Shown one piece after another: positions 8,422 to 17,202 of a stretch of 64,000 nt of DNA. Each line of letters opens with the position of its first letter. Position 1 is the stretch's first letter. The position numbers and the translations under genes are program-made. The stretch comes from Clostridia bacterium (GTDB lineage: Bacteria > Bacillota > Clostridia > Oscillospirales > Acutalibacteraceae). The notes under the pieces are model-generated. The model ran no database searches. It was not told where the DNA came from and saw only the letters and a program-made list of their open reading frames with translations. The stretch covers positions 1 to 64,000 of the forward strand of contig JAFRQM010000006.1 in NCBI GenBank assembly GCA_017428625.1, in the 5' to 3' direction.

Positions 8422-9478
8422 CTTGTGCCGCCTTCTTTCCGGATTTTAATGCCGCAATGAGAATGATAATCAGCAACAAAACGGCAATGCCCGCAGCGCA
8501 GGCGCAAACAATTGTGTAGTTGTTAAGCAGGTTAACAAGGTGGCCCGCTTTGGGAATATAATCATCCGCCGTGCCGAGAACAAGTTCAGCGCGCGCTTCG
8601 GTTTCGGTAATTTCGGAATTGCTGTTTACTCCCTTGACTGTTACCGTCTTTTTCCCGCTTTCATTTTCTTTGATGTCGGTGATTATTCCGTATGTGAAAT
8701 ACCCTTTTTCTTTGTCAAAAACGGCGGCTACGGTGTCTTCCTCAAGTTTTTCGGGTTTTACCGGCTTTACAAAAACTATGTCGCCTCTGTTGAGGTAAGG
8801 GCTTTTTGTGCTGTTTTCAACAACACAAACATTTTTGCCTGCGAGCAGTTCCATCGAGTCGCTGTAATATTTCATAATTCCCGTAAACGCGCTTATCAGC
8901 ACAACAAAGGCAAGAAGTATTGCCGCCGCGGCAACCGCGCCGGTATGCTTTTTGGCTTTTTCACTCTTTTTTGTTTCTTCCTTTGCCTGTTCGGGCTCTT
9001 CAACGGGAGTGTTTATGCGCATGGCGTCTTTGCCGTAAAGAGCGTAGTCTTTCGGCATAACATAGGGGCTTTGTTCGCTCTGGTTAAGCGGAGTCTGCAT
9101 AGGCGCCGCCTTGTAAAGCATCTGCTTTGGCAAAAGGCTGTCTCTGCCCGCCCGGTTTCCCGCAACGGGAGGTCTGAAATCGGAGGGCGCCGGCGGTTCT
9201 TTCTGCCTTTCTTTCTTAACGGGGGGCTGCACCTGAATCTGCGCGGCGGGTGCGGGATTTTCCTGTATGACCGGCTGTGCCTCAGGTGCGGGAGAGGGCT
9301 TCTCATCCGTCTGCTTCGATATTTTTATTCCCGGTTCATCGGGAAAGGTGAAATCTTTTATGCCGTCTTCTTCGAGGCTGCTTTCAAGAGCGCGCACATT
9401 TTCAAAAAACTCCCTGTCAAGGTCGTCGAGTGATTTCGGTGTAAAATCAAAATTATCCGTGTTTACCGCTCCTTTCAA
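8399..9478 (-). CDS. Degenerate type I signal peptidase (SipW)-like membrane protein
   Basis: This 359-residue protein has a long Pro/Glu/Lys-rich cytoplasmic N-terminus (1-175), a membrane segment (about 181-203), an extracytoplasmic beta domain (205-320) and a second membrane segment (about 322-345). The extracytoplasmic part follows the S26 signal peptidase layout: STKSP (S223-P227) aligns with the SxMxP box and RGDIVFVKPV with the following strand. YFTYGII replaces the THR of the SipW His box (Tyr263), and KGVNSNSE replaces KGDANNxxD (Asp to Val284). The Ser remains but the general base and the Asp do not, so it is probably not a functional protease. It sits between a DivIVA-like gene and HAD-murD. 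Confidence 0.7.
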   Translation of the reverse strand: MKGAVNTDNFDFTPKSLDDLDREFFENVRALESSLEEDGIKDFTFPDEPGIKISKQTDEKPSPAPEAQPVIQENPAPAAQIQVQPPVKKERQKEPPAPSDFRPPVAGNRAGRDSLLPKQMLYKAAPMQTPLNQSEQSPYVMPKDYALYGKDAMRINTPVEEPEQAKEETKKSEKAKKHTGAVAAAAILLAFVVLISAFTGIMKYYSDSMELLAGKNVCVVENSTKSPYLNRGDIVFVKPVKPEKLEEDTVAAVFDKEKGYFTYGIITDIKENESGKKTVTVKGVNSNSEITETEARAELVLGTADDYIPKAGHLVNLLNNYTIVCACAAGIAVLLLIIILIAALKSGKKAAQDDKSGSI

Positions 9479-9889
9479 TTACAGTCCTGCTTTTATCGCT
9501 TCGAGTTTTGCGCGCAGTTCCTTGTTTTCGCGCACTACTTCCTCGCTTAAAATCTGCATTGTTGAAACACTTTTCAGAAGCGCCTCATATTCGGCGCTCT
9601 TTTCTCCGTTATCCGGCGCAGGCGCTTTTTCGGTAACGCCCTTTGCCTTTGAAAGCGCTGTTTCAAGTTCAAGAATCTTCTTTTCTCTTTCTGCGGACTG
9701 CTGTGTGAGTTTTTCGTTTTCTTCCACAACAGAGGCGGATTTTTCCCGCAGCTCCTTTACCGAGATGTCAAGTTTTTTGGAGTATTCGTAAAGCTTTTTG
9801 TATTCGCTTTTGACCGCGGCTATGTATTCATCTACCTGCGAGCAGTTGTATCCCTGTTCGCACACCTGAAAAAGCTTTGAGTTTTCCAT
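9479..9889 (-). CDS. DivIVA-domain protein
   Basis: A 136-residue coiled-coil protein. The N-terminal block (QGYNCSQVDEYI) matches the lipid-binding head of DivIVA/GpsB proteins, which recognise curved membrane at the division site. Coiled-coil heptads run from about 30 to the end, with a break near residue 85. It is far shorter than canonical DivIVA, nearer GpsB length. It is the first gene of the operon that ends in murD, with GGAG 8 nt upstream of its ATG, and is 1 bp from the signal-peptidase-like gene. Confidence 0.82.
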   Translation of the reverse strand: MENSKLFQVCEQGYNCSQVDEYIAAVKSEYKKLYEYSKKLDISVKELREKSASVVEENEKLTQQSAEREKKILELETALSKAKGVTEKAPAPDNGEKSAEYEALLKSVSTMQILSEEVVRENKELRAKLEAIKAGL

Positions 9890-9920
9890 ACAGTTACTCC
9901 TTTAAGTCAATATATAGTTT

Positions 9921-9949
9921 ATTATATAAAATTTGTTGTAAAATGTAAA
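9921..9949 (-). promoter_or_regulatory. Promoter of the DivIVA-to-murD operon
   Basis: On the minus strand, TTTACA (9944-9949), a 17-bp spacer and TATAAT (9921-9926) lie about 30 bp before the DivIVA start. Confidence 0.65.
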
Positions 9950-9966
9950 TATCAAAATTTCCGCGC

Positions 9967-9997
9967 AAAAAATCTCTCCCGTTTTTCACGGGAGAGA
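9967..9997 (-). terminator. Terminator of the papain-like protease operon
   Basis: The arms CGGGAGAGA and TCTCTCCCG (9973-9981 and 9989-9997) with a 7-nt loop are followed on the minus strand by TTTTTT, 10 bp past the protease stop. Confidence 0.88.
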
Positions 9998-10006
9998 CTC
10001 TGTTCT

Positions 10007-11692
10007 TTAATGTGTCTGATACTGACCCAACAGCATCAGAACACAGGTGTTTACTATGTCATTTGAAAGGTTGATTGCCGAAACAACGGCGGTTACGGCG
10101 TTGAGACGCATACCCGCGAGCGATTTTTCTTTTTTAACTTCGTCGGTCGCTTTCTCAACGCTCACCTGATTGCCCTGACTGTCTTTGCAGATTATCTCAA
10201 CTTCTCCGCATTCATCGCAGGTTCTCGAATACATAACATATTCGCCGAGAATACCGCTTTCCTGCCACTCTCCGAAACAATGACCTTTTGCGGGAATATC
10301 TTTTCTCTGAACCTTTCCGCAGTTTTCGCAGGTTCTCATCTCATATCCAACCGCCGTGCAGGTCGGGTCCTTGCGGCGCGTTTCACCGTATTTATGGTCC
10401 GATCTGATTATTGCGTCAACAGCACAGTTACCTACAAAATAATCGTCATAGGTGTCGTGCCATTTTCCGTCATAATAAATGTAAGACTCATCCGCTTTGC
10501 TGTTTGTCAGTGAAGAAGCGTTTTCAAGCGGTATTTCGCCGGAATACTCGGCAACAATATAAAAAACTTCGCCTTCTCTTATTTTTACGGGATTCGACAG
10601 TTTTTCGGTGTAATAACCCTCTGCGCCGTAGTGTCCGCCTGCCGTCGCAAGCGCTTTGCCCGAGTCCGGAACACCGTCGCCGTTGTCTTTATAAGCAGTT
10701 ATACTGACATCGGAATCCGCGAAGGTGTAAAAAGCCGCCTTCTCAATTACTCCGTCTGTGTCTGCGGTGAAGCGGTTTGCCGTTCTGGGTATTGTTTCAA
10801 AAACAAGCGGAGCGGTATAGTCGGGCAGTGCGTTATATGAATATTTGCTCTCGCATGAGTTGCCGACCGCAACGCTGTAACCCATAATTGACATTATTGT
10901 CGGGTCGGAGTAGGGGAGCCAGAAATATCCGTCGTCGCCCCAGTCTGGACCCCAACTGTTCTTGCAATACCAGGCGCCCGGTTTGCTCATAACAAGTTCG
11001 CTGAATTTACCCTGCGCTTTGAAATTGTCATCCCAGCCCACAATGGTAACGGCGTGGTTTGAAATGATTTTAAGTTTGTTTACGGCAACCGTGCCGTTGT
11101 CGCCGTGATAGAACTGGTTTGAGTTGAACATAACCGACGCGCCGCCGTGGCTGAGAACCCACTGTTTGACCGCGTCTCTGTCATCAAGGTCAAAGGTCAC
11201 AACATCTTTTATTCTTATATTGCAGCCCGAACTGACTCTTTCAATTTCAGAGTAATCGCCCATATTGGCGGTGGTGTAGGGGCTGTAGGGAAAGTCTTTT
11301 TCATAGGCTATCGCCGTGTCGGTTTTAAGCGAAGAGAACAGTTCAAGTTCGTTGAGCCCTATGGAGAAAACATCACCGCCAAGCGCGAATCCGTCGCCCT
11401 CATAGCGCGAGTTCTCATCTTCCCAGTAGTTGTTTATGCTGAACCAGTAAAGGTATGCCTCCGAAAAATCGGTGTTGTCTTTAGTGCCGTAACCCTGCAT
11501 AATGTAGTCGCTCTCAAGGCAGCTCACTGTCGAGAAAGCGGCGCAGGTGCTGAAATCACCCTGATTTTTCACGGGTGTAACATATCCCTTTTCAGCCGCG
11601 TTGTATTTTTCCGGCAAAGCAGAGGCAAACGCTGTTGCCGCAAACACCAGCGCCGAAAACAACGCCGTAACGGTAATCAATAGTTTTTTCAT
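10007..11692 (-). CDS. Secreted papain-like (C1) cysteine protease
   Basis: A 561-residue exported protease with an N-terminal signal peptide (cut near AFASA). The papain catalytic set is complete: Gln44 and Cys50 in VKNQGDFSTCAAFS, His213 in SNHAVTIVGW, and Asn245 in CKNSWGPDWGDDGYF. No propeptide is obvious. The middle region (about 285-410) is a beta domain often seen after C1 domains of gut Clostridia. The C-terminus has two CxxC pairs (about 445-500) and a final hydrophobic stretch. The ATG at 11692 has GGAGG 5 nt upstream; the TTG at 11710 lies before it. It is 32 bp after the GPH transporter, likely co-transcribed. Confidence 0.85.
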   Translation of the reverse strand: MKKLLITVTALFSALVFAATAFASALPEKYNAAEKGYVTPVKNQGDFSTCAAFSTVSCLESDYIMQGYGTKDNTDFSEAYLYWFSINNYWEDENSRYEGDGFALGGDVFSIGLNELELFSSLKTDTAIAYEKDFPYSPYTTANMGDYSEIERVSSGCNIRIKDVVTFDLDDRDAVKQWVLSHGGASVMFNSNQFYHGDNGTVAVNKLKIISNHAVTIVGWDDNFKAQGKFSELVMSKPGAWYCKNSWGPDWGDDGYFWLPYSDPTIMSIMGYSVAVGNSCESKYSYNALPDYTAPLVFETIPRTANRFTADTDGVIEKAAFYTFADSDVSITAYKDNGDGVPDSGKALATAGGHYGAEGYYTEKLSNPVKIREGEVFYIVAEYSGEIPLENASSLTNSKADESYIYYDGKWHDTYDDYFVGNCAVDAIIRSDHKYGETRRKDPTCTAVGYEMRTCENCGKVQRKDIPAKGHCFGEWQESGILGEYVMYSRTCDECGEVEIICKDSQGNQVSVEKATDEVKKEKSLAGMRLNAVTAVVSAINLSNDIVNTCVLMLLGQYQTH

Positions 11693-11723
11693 TTTTCCTC
11701 CGTAATGCAATTATTTATTGAAA

Positions 11724-13892
11724 TCAGTTCTGCAGGCTTTCGCTGTAAATGGAATCCAGTTCGCCGAACTTTGCGTAATTCTCAGCCTGCTCAATGTATT
11801 TTGCGGCCTTGTGATAAACGCTCGTGCTCTGAACAAAGTGCTGATGCTCTTCGTTAAGCTCGTTAATGCGTTTTGAAATCTCAGCCTGTTCCGCGGCGAT
11901 TTTCGCGACTTCACTCTTTGAAGATTTTTCTTTGAGCAGGGCTGACTTCTTTTCGGCAAGTTCGTTCTCTTTAATGCAAAGCGCGTCAAATTCCGCCTCG
12001 TCAAATTCCTTTATGCCGTCGGGGTAGTATTTCGCCATCGCCTTTTTCGAGCGCAAGCCGAGTTTTGCGTCAGTCACGGCGTTTTTGCGTATTTCTCTTT
12101 CTTCGGGCGTCCCGGCGGGCAGGGCTTTCGCTTTTTCAACGGAATCGGCTGTAATTGCGGCAATGCCTTCAATGCCGTTTGCTACAACGGCTCTGGCGCG
12201 TTCAAGGCGGAGTTTCGCTTCATTTGTCGTGAAGCGTTCAAGTTCCTCAATAACAGCCGTCGAGATTTCTTTTTCCTCGTTGCGTTTTTTAGCCTCTTTT
12301 ATTTCACTTTTTGACGCACCGCTCTTTTTCAGTTCTTTGATGTCCGTTTCACTTTCGTTAATCATCTCTTTTGATGAGCGGATAACTTCCATGGTGCTCT
12401 TCATATCCTCGTCTGTCAGCACGCCGTTGCCGTAATCCTCAAACATGGCCCTGATTTTCAGAATCCTTATTATTGCCTTTTGCTTTGTTTCGGTCAGGTC
12501 ATAGAAGAAATAAGGAACAACATTCAGAGCGGCACCCACTGCCGAAAGAATGACAAGCACGCCCACAAGGCGGTAGAGAATATCCGTGTTGTAAAGCACG
12601 TCATACATATTTTCATAGCCGTTGCCCGAATAAATGCCGTATTTTTCATATACCGCGGGCAGAACGGAGCTTGTTGCCATGGTAACAAACGAGCCTATCA
12701 TCGCAACGGCGCCGAACATACCGTCAATTCTCTCTCCGCTTTTATAATGCTGATAATCGCGTATGTCGGCCTGAATAGCGGGGTTGAGAACAAGTATGAA
12801 CGAGTCCGCTATGGAGTTGAAATACATACACAGCAGCACGGTCCAGATTGAGCCCATAAGCGGATAGACGAGCGCAAGAAAACCGATATTGAAAACATTT
12901 GTAACAATCAGAACTCTTTTTTTGCCCCATTTTTTTATTGCGAAAGGCGCAAGAATCATACCCCAGGAATATGCGGTGCCTCTTATGAGCGTAATAAACG
13001 AATACTGTTCGGGAGTGCAAAGGTGCGCGTAGTTGTAAAGCCACTGAAGAATAACATAGGTGCACGTTTCAAGAAAACCGAGCCAGCCCGCGAGCGATAT
13101 AATCCAGAAATATTTGTTCTTGGCAACCTCTCGCAGGGCGTCGGTGAATTTTATCTTCATCGGGTGCGTTTTGGCAATAACGATTTTTTCTTCCGTTTTC
13201 GCGTAAACAAGAATAAGCATGGCAACGCCGACAACCGCTATAAACGGGTAAAGCCACCTGTAAACTCTCAGGTCATACATATTGCCGTTCGCAACTTTGC
13301 TCGCAATAAGGGGAGTGATAAAGTTTGTTACGGTAGGCGACAGGGAGTAAATCATACTTTTTATTGCCGTAACATTTGTGCGCTCCTGCGAATTGGGCGA
13401 AAGAACATGAATAAGGTTTTCGTATGCGTCATAGAAAAAGTTATAGAAAAACTGCAGACCGAAGTTGTAAATAAAAATCAGCACGCAGCGCCATATATAG
13501 CCGATTCTTGTGTATGGCGTGAAAACAAAGAGCATTGAAACCGCAACGGTAGGCACGCCCATACGCAGCAGATAAGGGCGGTATTTGCCTTCTTTGTATT
13601 TCACGTTGTCAATCATATTTGCCCTGACCATGGTCAGAGGAATGTTGGTGATGACGGATATGAGATACATCACATACATATGCATAGGCTGAATGCCTAT
13701 TGTGTTGCCTATAATAACATTGGTGGTGGAGAGCAGCAGCGCCTGCGCCATGGTGAAAATGGAATAAGCGCCGAATCCGCCTACCGAATATGCGAAAATC
13801 TCCTTAAACGGCATATAGTTGCCCTCGGAGGGCGTGTTCCAGTATGTTTTGACTTCCTTTACCTTGTCAATGCCTGCTTTAATATAATTCAT
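11724..13892 (-). CDS. GPH-family (MelB-like) sugar symporter with a long coiled-coil C-terminal tail
   Basis: A 722-residue transporter. Residues about 35-490 form a 12-helix MFS/GPH transporter of the MelB type, which imports glycosides with Na+ or H+; the loop after helix 2 carries the D-x-x-K-Y-K-E-G-K-Y-R-P-Y block. Typical GPH proteins end near 460-500 residues. Here a charged segment of about 215 residues (507-722) rich in Glu, Lys and Ala follows, with coiled-coil character and no membrane helix, expected in the cytoplasm. It follows the GH5 gene by 16 bp, suggesting import of the GH5 substrate. Confidence 0.88.
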   Translation of the reverse strand: MNYIKAGIDKVKEVKTYWNTPSEGNYMPFKEIFAYSVGGFGAYSIFTMAQALLLSTTNVIIGNTIGIQPMHMYVMYLISVITNIPLTMVRANMIDNVKYKEGKYRPYLLRMGVPTVAVSMLFVFTPYTRIGYIWRCVLIFIYNFGLQFFYNFFYDAYENLIHVLSPNSQERTNVTAIKSMIYSLSPTVTNFITPLIASKVANGNMYDLRVYRWLYPFIAVVGVAMLILVYAKTEEKIVIAKTHPMKIKFTDALREVAKNKYFWIISLAGWLGFLETCTYVILQWLYNYAHLCTPEQYSFITLIRGTAYSWGMILAPFAIKKWGKKRVLIVTNVFNIGFLALVYPLMGSIWTVLLCMYFNSIADSFILVLNPAIQADIRDYQHYKSGERIDGMFGAVAMIGSFVTMATSSVLPAVYEKYGIYSGNGYENMYDVLYNTDILYRLVGVLVILSAVGAALNVVPYFFYDLTETKQKAIIRILKIRAMFEDYGNGVLTDEDMKSTMEVIRSSKEMINESETDIKELKKSGASKSEIKEAKKRNEEKEISTAVIEELERFTTNEAKLRLERARAVVANGIEGIAAITADSVEKAKALPAGTPEEREIRKNAVTDAKLGLRSKKAMAKYYPDGIKEFDEAEFDALCIKENELAEKKSALLKEKSSKSEVAKIAAEQAEISKRINELNEEHQHFVQSTSVYHKAAKYIEQAENYAKFGELDSIYSESLQN

Positions 13893-13908
13893 ACTCTTAT
13901 CTCCCGCA

Positions 13909-15378
13909 TTATTGTTTCAACCTGATTTCAACGGTGTTTGCGCCCGCCCGTGATTTAATTGAAACAAGGCTTGCTCCGTTGGTGTATTGCTCGGTTATTT
14001 CATATTCGTTTTCACTCAGAAATTCAAACGGTTTGTGAATAAACACCGTAGTTGTTCCTTCATTCAAAGAATGATATTTCAAGGTGAAAGTATTGTTCCG
14101 CCTGTCGTGGCGGTAACCGTCAATAATTCCGTCAACCGCCACCGGATGCGTTCTGCGCAAAAGCCCCATAAGCGGCGAGTCAAGGTCGTCGCCGTGATAA
14201 TCCCAGTATGACTGACCCCACTGCATATCATCAAAAAATTCAAGCAGTTCCTCTGCGTGAGGGAACCAGGAAGTGTCTTTGTTATCGCTGCAGCCGCCCC
14301 ATTCGCCCACAACAACGGGCACATTCAGGCGAAGCTGCGAATTGCGCATCTCAGTGAAAAACGCCTTTACCCTGCCCGCGTTTGCGTATTTGTAAAGCGG
14401 AGTGTCAACCGTCATATCGTAAGCGTGCGGGCCGAAACATTGCAGCAGTTCCCGTTTGCCGTTTACCGTTACAGGCGGCACCGAAAGTCTGACGCCGCCG
14501 TTGCACAAAAACGGCTGCTCAATCATCAAAAAACCGTTGGGCGTAACATTCCGCACCGTTTTTGCCATTTTATTCAGAAAAGGCGAATAATAAGCCGAAT
14601 CAAACTGTTCCTCAAGTTTGTCAACCCTGCAGGCGATTTCGCGCACAATACTGCCGGGCACGCTGTCAAGCAGTTTTTTCATATCTCTCTTAATAAGAGC
14701 GCCGATTATATCTCTGCGTTTAATCTCTTTGCCGAAAGCTATGCATTTCGCGGCACCGAGCGCAAAACGCGCCGCCATTTTTCTGCCCGGCGTGCCGGGG
14801 GCGGGCTCGTTCATAAAATCAAAGCCGAAAAGTGCGGGTTTGTTTCCGTAACGCTCTGCAAGCATACGCCACACATCGGCGTATCTGTCCTGCAAGCCTC
14901 TTCCCTCAACAGGGTCATTGTTCCAGAAATGGTCAAAGCATCTCTGCACCCATTTGCCGAAAACATAGGCCTCCGCCCATACGAATTTATAAGGCTTCGG
15001 TTTGAATCCGTCTGTAAGGCAAGCCCAGTCCGGCGCGCCGTCGCCGCCGCCGACTCCGTTGAAACCCGAAAACAGGTCCTGATGCATATCAATAAGAATA
15101 TAAACACCGTATTTTCCGGCACGGTCAAATATGCCGTCGATTGATCTGAGATAAGATTCATTGAATATTCCCTGCTCAGGCTCAATGTTCTGCCAGGTAA
15201 CGGCAAGGCGTATGAAATCAAAACCGTTTTCTCTGTATTTTTTGAAGAATTCTTCATCAAGGTCATAACGGAATTTTTCGCAGTCGATGAGTTTGTCATC
15301 AATATTGAAACCGTTGAAGAGCCTTGTTCTTCCTTCTCCGTCAACGAATTTCAACCCGTCGGCAAATATTCTGTCCAT
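13909..15378 (-). CDS. Glycoside hydrolase family 5, endoglycoceramidase-like
   Basis: A 489-residue GH5 enzyme without a signal peptide. The N-terminal part has the barrel motifs IRLAVTWQ and ILIDMHQD. The acid/base Glu is in FDFMNEP (E191) and the nucleophile in VVVGEWGG (E359), followed by SYWDYHG. A C-terminal beta domain (about 410-489) is typical of the endoglycoceramidase-like GH5 subgroup. A cytoplasmic location argues for an imported small glycoside rather than glycolipid. The ATG at 15378 has GGAGAC upstream; the longer frame starts at 15411. It leads the operon with the GPH transporter and protease. Confidence 0.85.
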   Translation of the reverse strand: MDRIFADGLKFVDGEGRTRLFNGFNIDDKLIDCEKFRYDLDEEFFKKYRENGFDFIRLAVTWQNIEPEQGIFNESYLRSIDGIFDRAGKYGVYILIDMHQDLFSGFNGVGGGDGAPDWACLTDGFKPKPYKFVWAEAYVFGKWVQRCFDHFWNNDPVEGRGLQDRYADVWRMLAERYGNKPALFGFDFMNEPAPGTPGRKMAARFALGAAKCIAFGKEIKRRDIIGALIKRDMKKLLDSVPGSIVREIACRVDKLEEQFDSAYYSPFLNKMAKTVRNVTPNGFLMIEQPFLCNGGVRLSVPPVTVNGKRELLQCFGPHAYDMTVDTPLYKYANAGRVKAFFTEMRNSQLRLNVPVVVGEWGGCSDNKDTSWFPHAEELLEFFDDMQWGQSYWDYHGDDLDSPLMGLLRRTHPVAVDGIIDGYRHDRRNNTFTLKYHSLNEGTTTVFIHKPFEFLSENEYEITEQYTNGASLVSIKSRAGANTVEIRLKQ

Positions 15379-15421
15379 AATCAGTCTCCGGTGTTTCACA
15401 TTTGATTGCAATATTTAGTTT

Positions 15422-15470
15422 ATTATACTATAAACGAATATAATAATCAACTGCCGCAAGACAGTTGATT
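15422..15470 (-). promoter_or_regulatory. GH5 operon promoter overlapped by an inverted repeat
   Basis: On the minus strand, TTGATT (15445-15450), a 17-bp spacer and TATAAT (15422-15427) are present. The dyad AATCAACTG/CAGTTGATT (15445-15453 and 15462-15470) covers the 35 box and looks like a repressor operator. Confidence 0.6.
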
Positions 15471-15484
15471 ACAAAACAAAAAAC

Positions 15485-15513
15485 TTGAACATCCTAGCTG
15501 TTCAGTGTAAAAT
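15485..15513 (+). promoter_or_regulatory. Promoter of the plus-strand GPH transporter with a dyad
   Basis: TTGAAC (15485-15490), a 17-bp spacer and TAAAAT (15508-15513) are present. A second dyad, TGAACA/TGTTCA (15486-15491 and 15499-15504), overlaps the 35 box and differs in sequence from the operator of the divergent unit. Confidence 0.5.
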
Positions 15514-15541
15514 AAATTTAATGTTAATCAGGAGGTTTTTT

Positions 15542-16915
15542 ATGTCGGAAAACGGAATTTCAACGGTAAATGAAAAAGTGCCTGCCGGCAGCAAAATATG
15601 GCTTTGTTCGGCAGACTGCCTGTGCGGATGTCTCAACAGTCTGCTCACAGGCGGCGGACTTACTTATTTTTTTACAAGTTATCTCGGCCTTGATGTCGCG
15701 AAGGCAAGCACTGTGTGGGTTGTATTCGCTGTCTGGAACGCGCTCAATGACCCGCTGTTCGGTTACATATCCGATCACACAAAGTCAAAACTCGGCAGAA
15801 GAATACCGTATATAAGATACGGTTCGTTTTTCTATTCGCTCGTCTTTATCGTTACTTGGATAAAATGGCCGCTCGGCGCATCTCAGGGCGCGCTGTTCTT
15901 TCAGATGCTTTCAACCCTTTTCCTTTTTGATACATTATACACGGCAATCGCCACCTCGCTTTATGTTATGCCCTACACAATGGCGGTTTCAAACAAGGCG
16001 CGCAGTTCGATTTTTCTTATGAAAATATTCTTTTCTCTCGTGTCTCTCGGCGTTCCGCTTGTTCTTTTCCCGGTAATCAAGCCCGCGCCCGGAGAGGACT
16101 GCACCCGTTTTCAGATAATAATGGCGGCTATAGGTATTGTCTCTTTTGCCGTGATTTTCATATCAACATTTTTCTACAAAGAGAAAGTCACAACCGAGCC
16201 CGACGCCGGCGACAACATTTTCAGGTCTGTTGTTTCCTGTTTTAAAAACCGCTCGTTTGTGGTTTTTGAAGTTCTTTCATTTTCGGTTATCTTTATCCAG
16301 ACCGTTCTTATGCAGGGTGTAATCTATTATTTCGACGCCTTCGGTCTGCCGATGTATGTTGCATACGGAATGCTCGGCGCAGGCGCCGTCTGCGGCGTTG
16401 TTCTCTGGGTCAGAAAAACAGTTCCGTGGGGCGTCAAAAAATGCGTGTTTATTATGTGCGTTGTCTTTGCGGCGGGAGCCGCCTGTATGGCGGTTTTCGG
16501 CAGGTTCAGCGCAGTTGCGGCTGTCGGTTTCTTCATAGCCGGCGTCGGCTTCGCGGGCGGAATGTATCTGGTTCCGCTGATGAACGGCGATGTTATTGAC
16601 TATGACGAGCATATCTGCGGTCAGCGCAGAGAGGGTATGTATGCGGGCGTCAATTCGCTTGTCACAAAGCCCGCAATCAGTTTCGCGAATTCCTCATTTA
16701 TAACAATTCTCGGTTTCTTCGGCTTTGATATGTCAAAAAATACCGCCATGCAGACAGATTGGGCAAAACAGGGCATACTTGTCGCCTGGATGGCTGTGCC
16801 CGCGGTTTTGCTTGTTCTGTGCGCCCTGAGCCTTAAATTCTACCCGCTGGCAGGCGAAAGATGGGATGAAATCAAAACAGCAATAGAAGAAAAGCATAAA
16901 GAAAAGACCGAATAA
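15542..16915 (+). CDS. GPH-family (MelB-like) sugar symporter
   Basis: A 457-residue, 12-helix transporter of normal GPH length. The family loop motif is seen in NDPLFGYISDHTKSKLGRR (helix 2-3) and the second-half signature in NGDVIDYDEHICGQRREG. It should import a sugar with a cation; the substrate is unknown. The ATG at 15542 follows AGGAGG by 6 nt. It is divergent from the GH5/GPH operon and single-gene, ending at a palindromic terminator. It lacks the C-terminal extension of its neighbour. Confidence 0.9.
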   Translation: MSENGISTVNEKVPAGSKIWLCSADCLCGCLNSLLTGGGLTYFFTSYLGLDVAKASTVWVVFAVWNALNDPLFGYISDHTKSKLGRRIPYIRYGSFFYSLVFIVTWIKWPLGASQGALFFQMLSTLFLFDTLYTAIATSLYVMPYTMAVSNKARSSIFLMKIFFSLVSLGVPLVLFPVIKPAPGEDCTRFQIIMAAIGIVSFAVIFISTFFYKEKVTTEPDAGDNIFRSVVSCFKNRSFVVFEVLSFSVIFIQTVLMQGVIYYFDAFGLPMYVAYGMLGAGAVCGVVLWVRKTVPWGVKKCVFIMCVVFAAGAACMAVFGRFSAVAAVGFFIAGVGFAGGMYLVPLMNGDVIDYDEHICGQRREGMYAGVNSLVTKPAISFANSSFITILGFFGFDMSKNTAMQTDWAKQGILVAWMAVPAVLLVLCALSLKFYPLAGERWDEIKTAIEEKHKEKTE

Positions 16916-16938
16916 ACAAAATCTTTAATTAAAACCGA

Positions 16939-16962
16939 AATCCCCGTCGGCCGACGGGGATT
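16939..16962. terminator. Bidirectional terminator
   Basis: A perfect 24-bp palindrome (AATCCCCGTCGG and its complement) lies between the convergent transporter and XRE genes. T-rich sequence follows it on the plus strand (GTCTTTT) and on the minus strand (TCGGTTTTAATT). Confidence 0.85.
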
Positions 16963-16974
16963 GTCTTTTGCGGT

Positions 16975-17187
16975 TTATTCACCGCTTTGGTATTCCATTA
17001 AATCTCCGGGCTGGCAGCCGAGCGCTTCGCAAAGAGCGACAAGTGTTGAGAATCTTATTGCGCTCACATGCCCGTTCTTGATTTTTGAAAGGTTGACATT
17101 CGCAACGCCTACCTTTTCCGACAGTTCGTTAAGGCTCATTTTTCTGTCAGCCATAACCCTGTCAAGTCTGAGAACTATTTTTCCCAT
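16975..17187 (-). CDS. XRE-family (Cro/CI-type) small transcriptional regulator
   Basis: A 70-residue helix-turn-helix protein. The recognition unit is SLNELSEKVGVANVNLSKIKNG (split here: SLNELSEKVGVA then NVNLSKIKNG), typical of the small YozG-like regulators found next to DUF2975 membrane proteins. It likely represses its own operon at the dyads near 17988-18050. The start has GGAGGA upstream. It is 15 bp after the DUF2975 gene. Confidence 0.92.
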   Translation of the reverse strand: MGKIVLRLDRVMADRKMSLNELSEKVGVANVNLSKIKNGHVSAIRFSTLVALCEALGCQPGDLMEYQSGE

Positions 17188-17202
17188 ATCCGTTCCTCCT
17201 TA

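Noticed and set aside
8540..9433. A long plus-strand open frame opposite the signal-peptidase-like gene
   Set aside because: It is antisense to a gene with clear domains and has no ribosome binding site; its composition is what the GC-rich third positions of the real gene produce on the other strand.
14257..15144. A 295-codon plus-strand frame opposite the GH5 gene
   Set aside because: The GH5 frame has both catalytic motifs and a good start; the opposite frame shows none.
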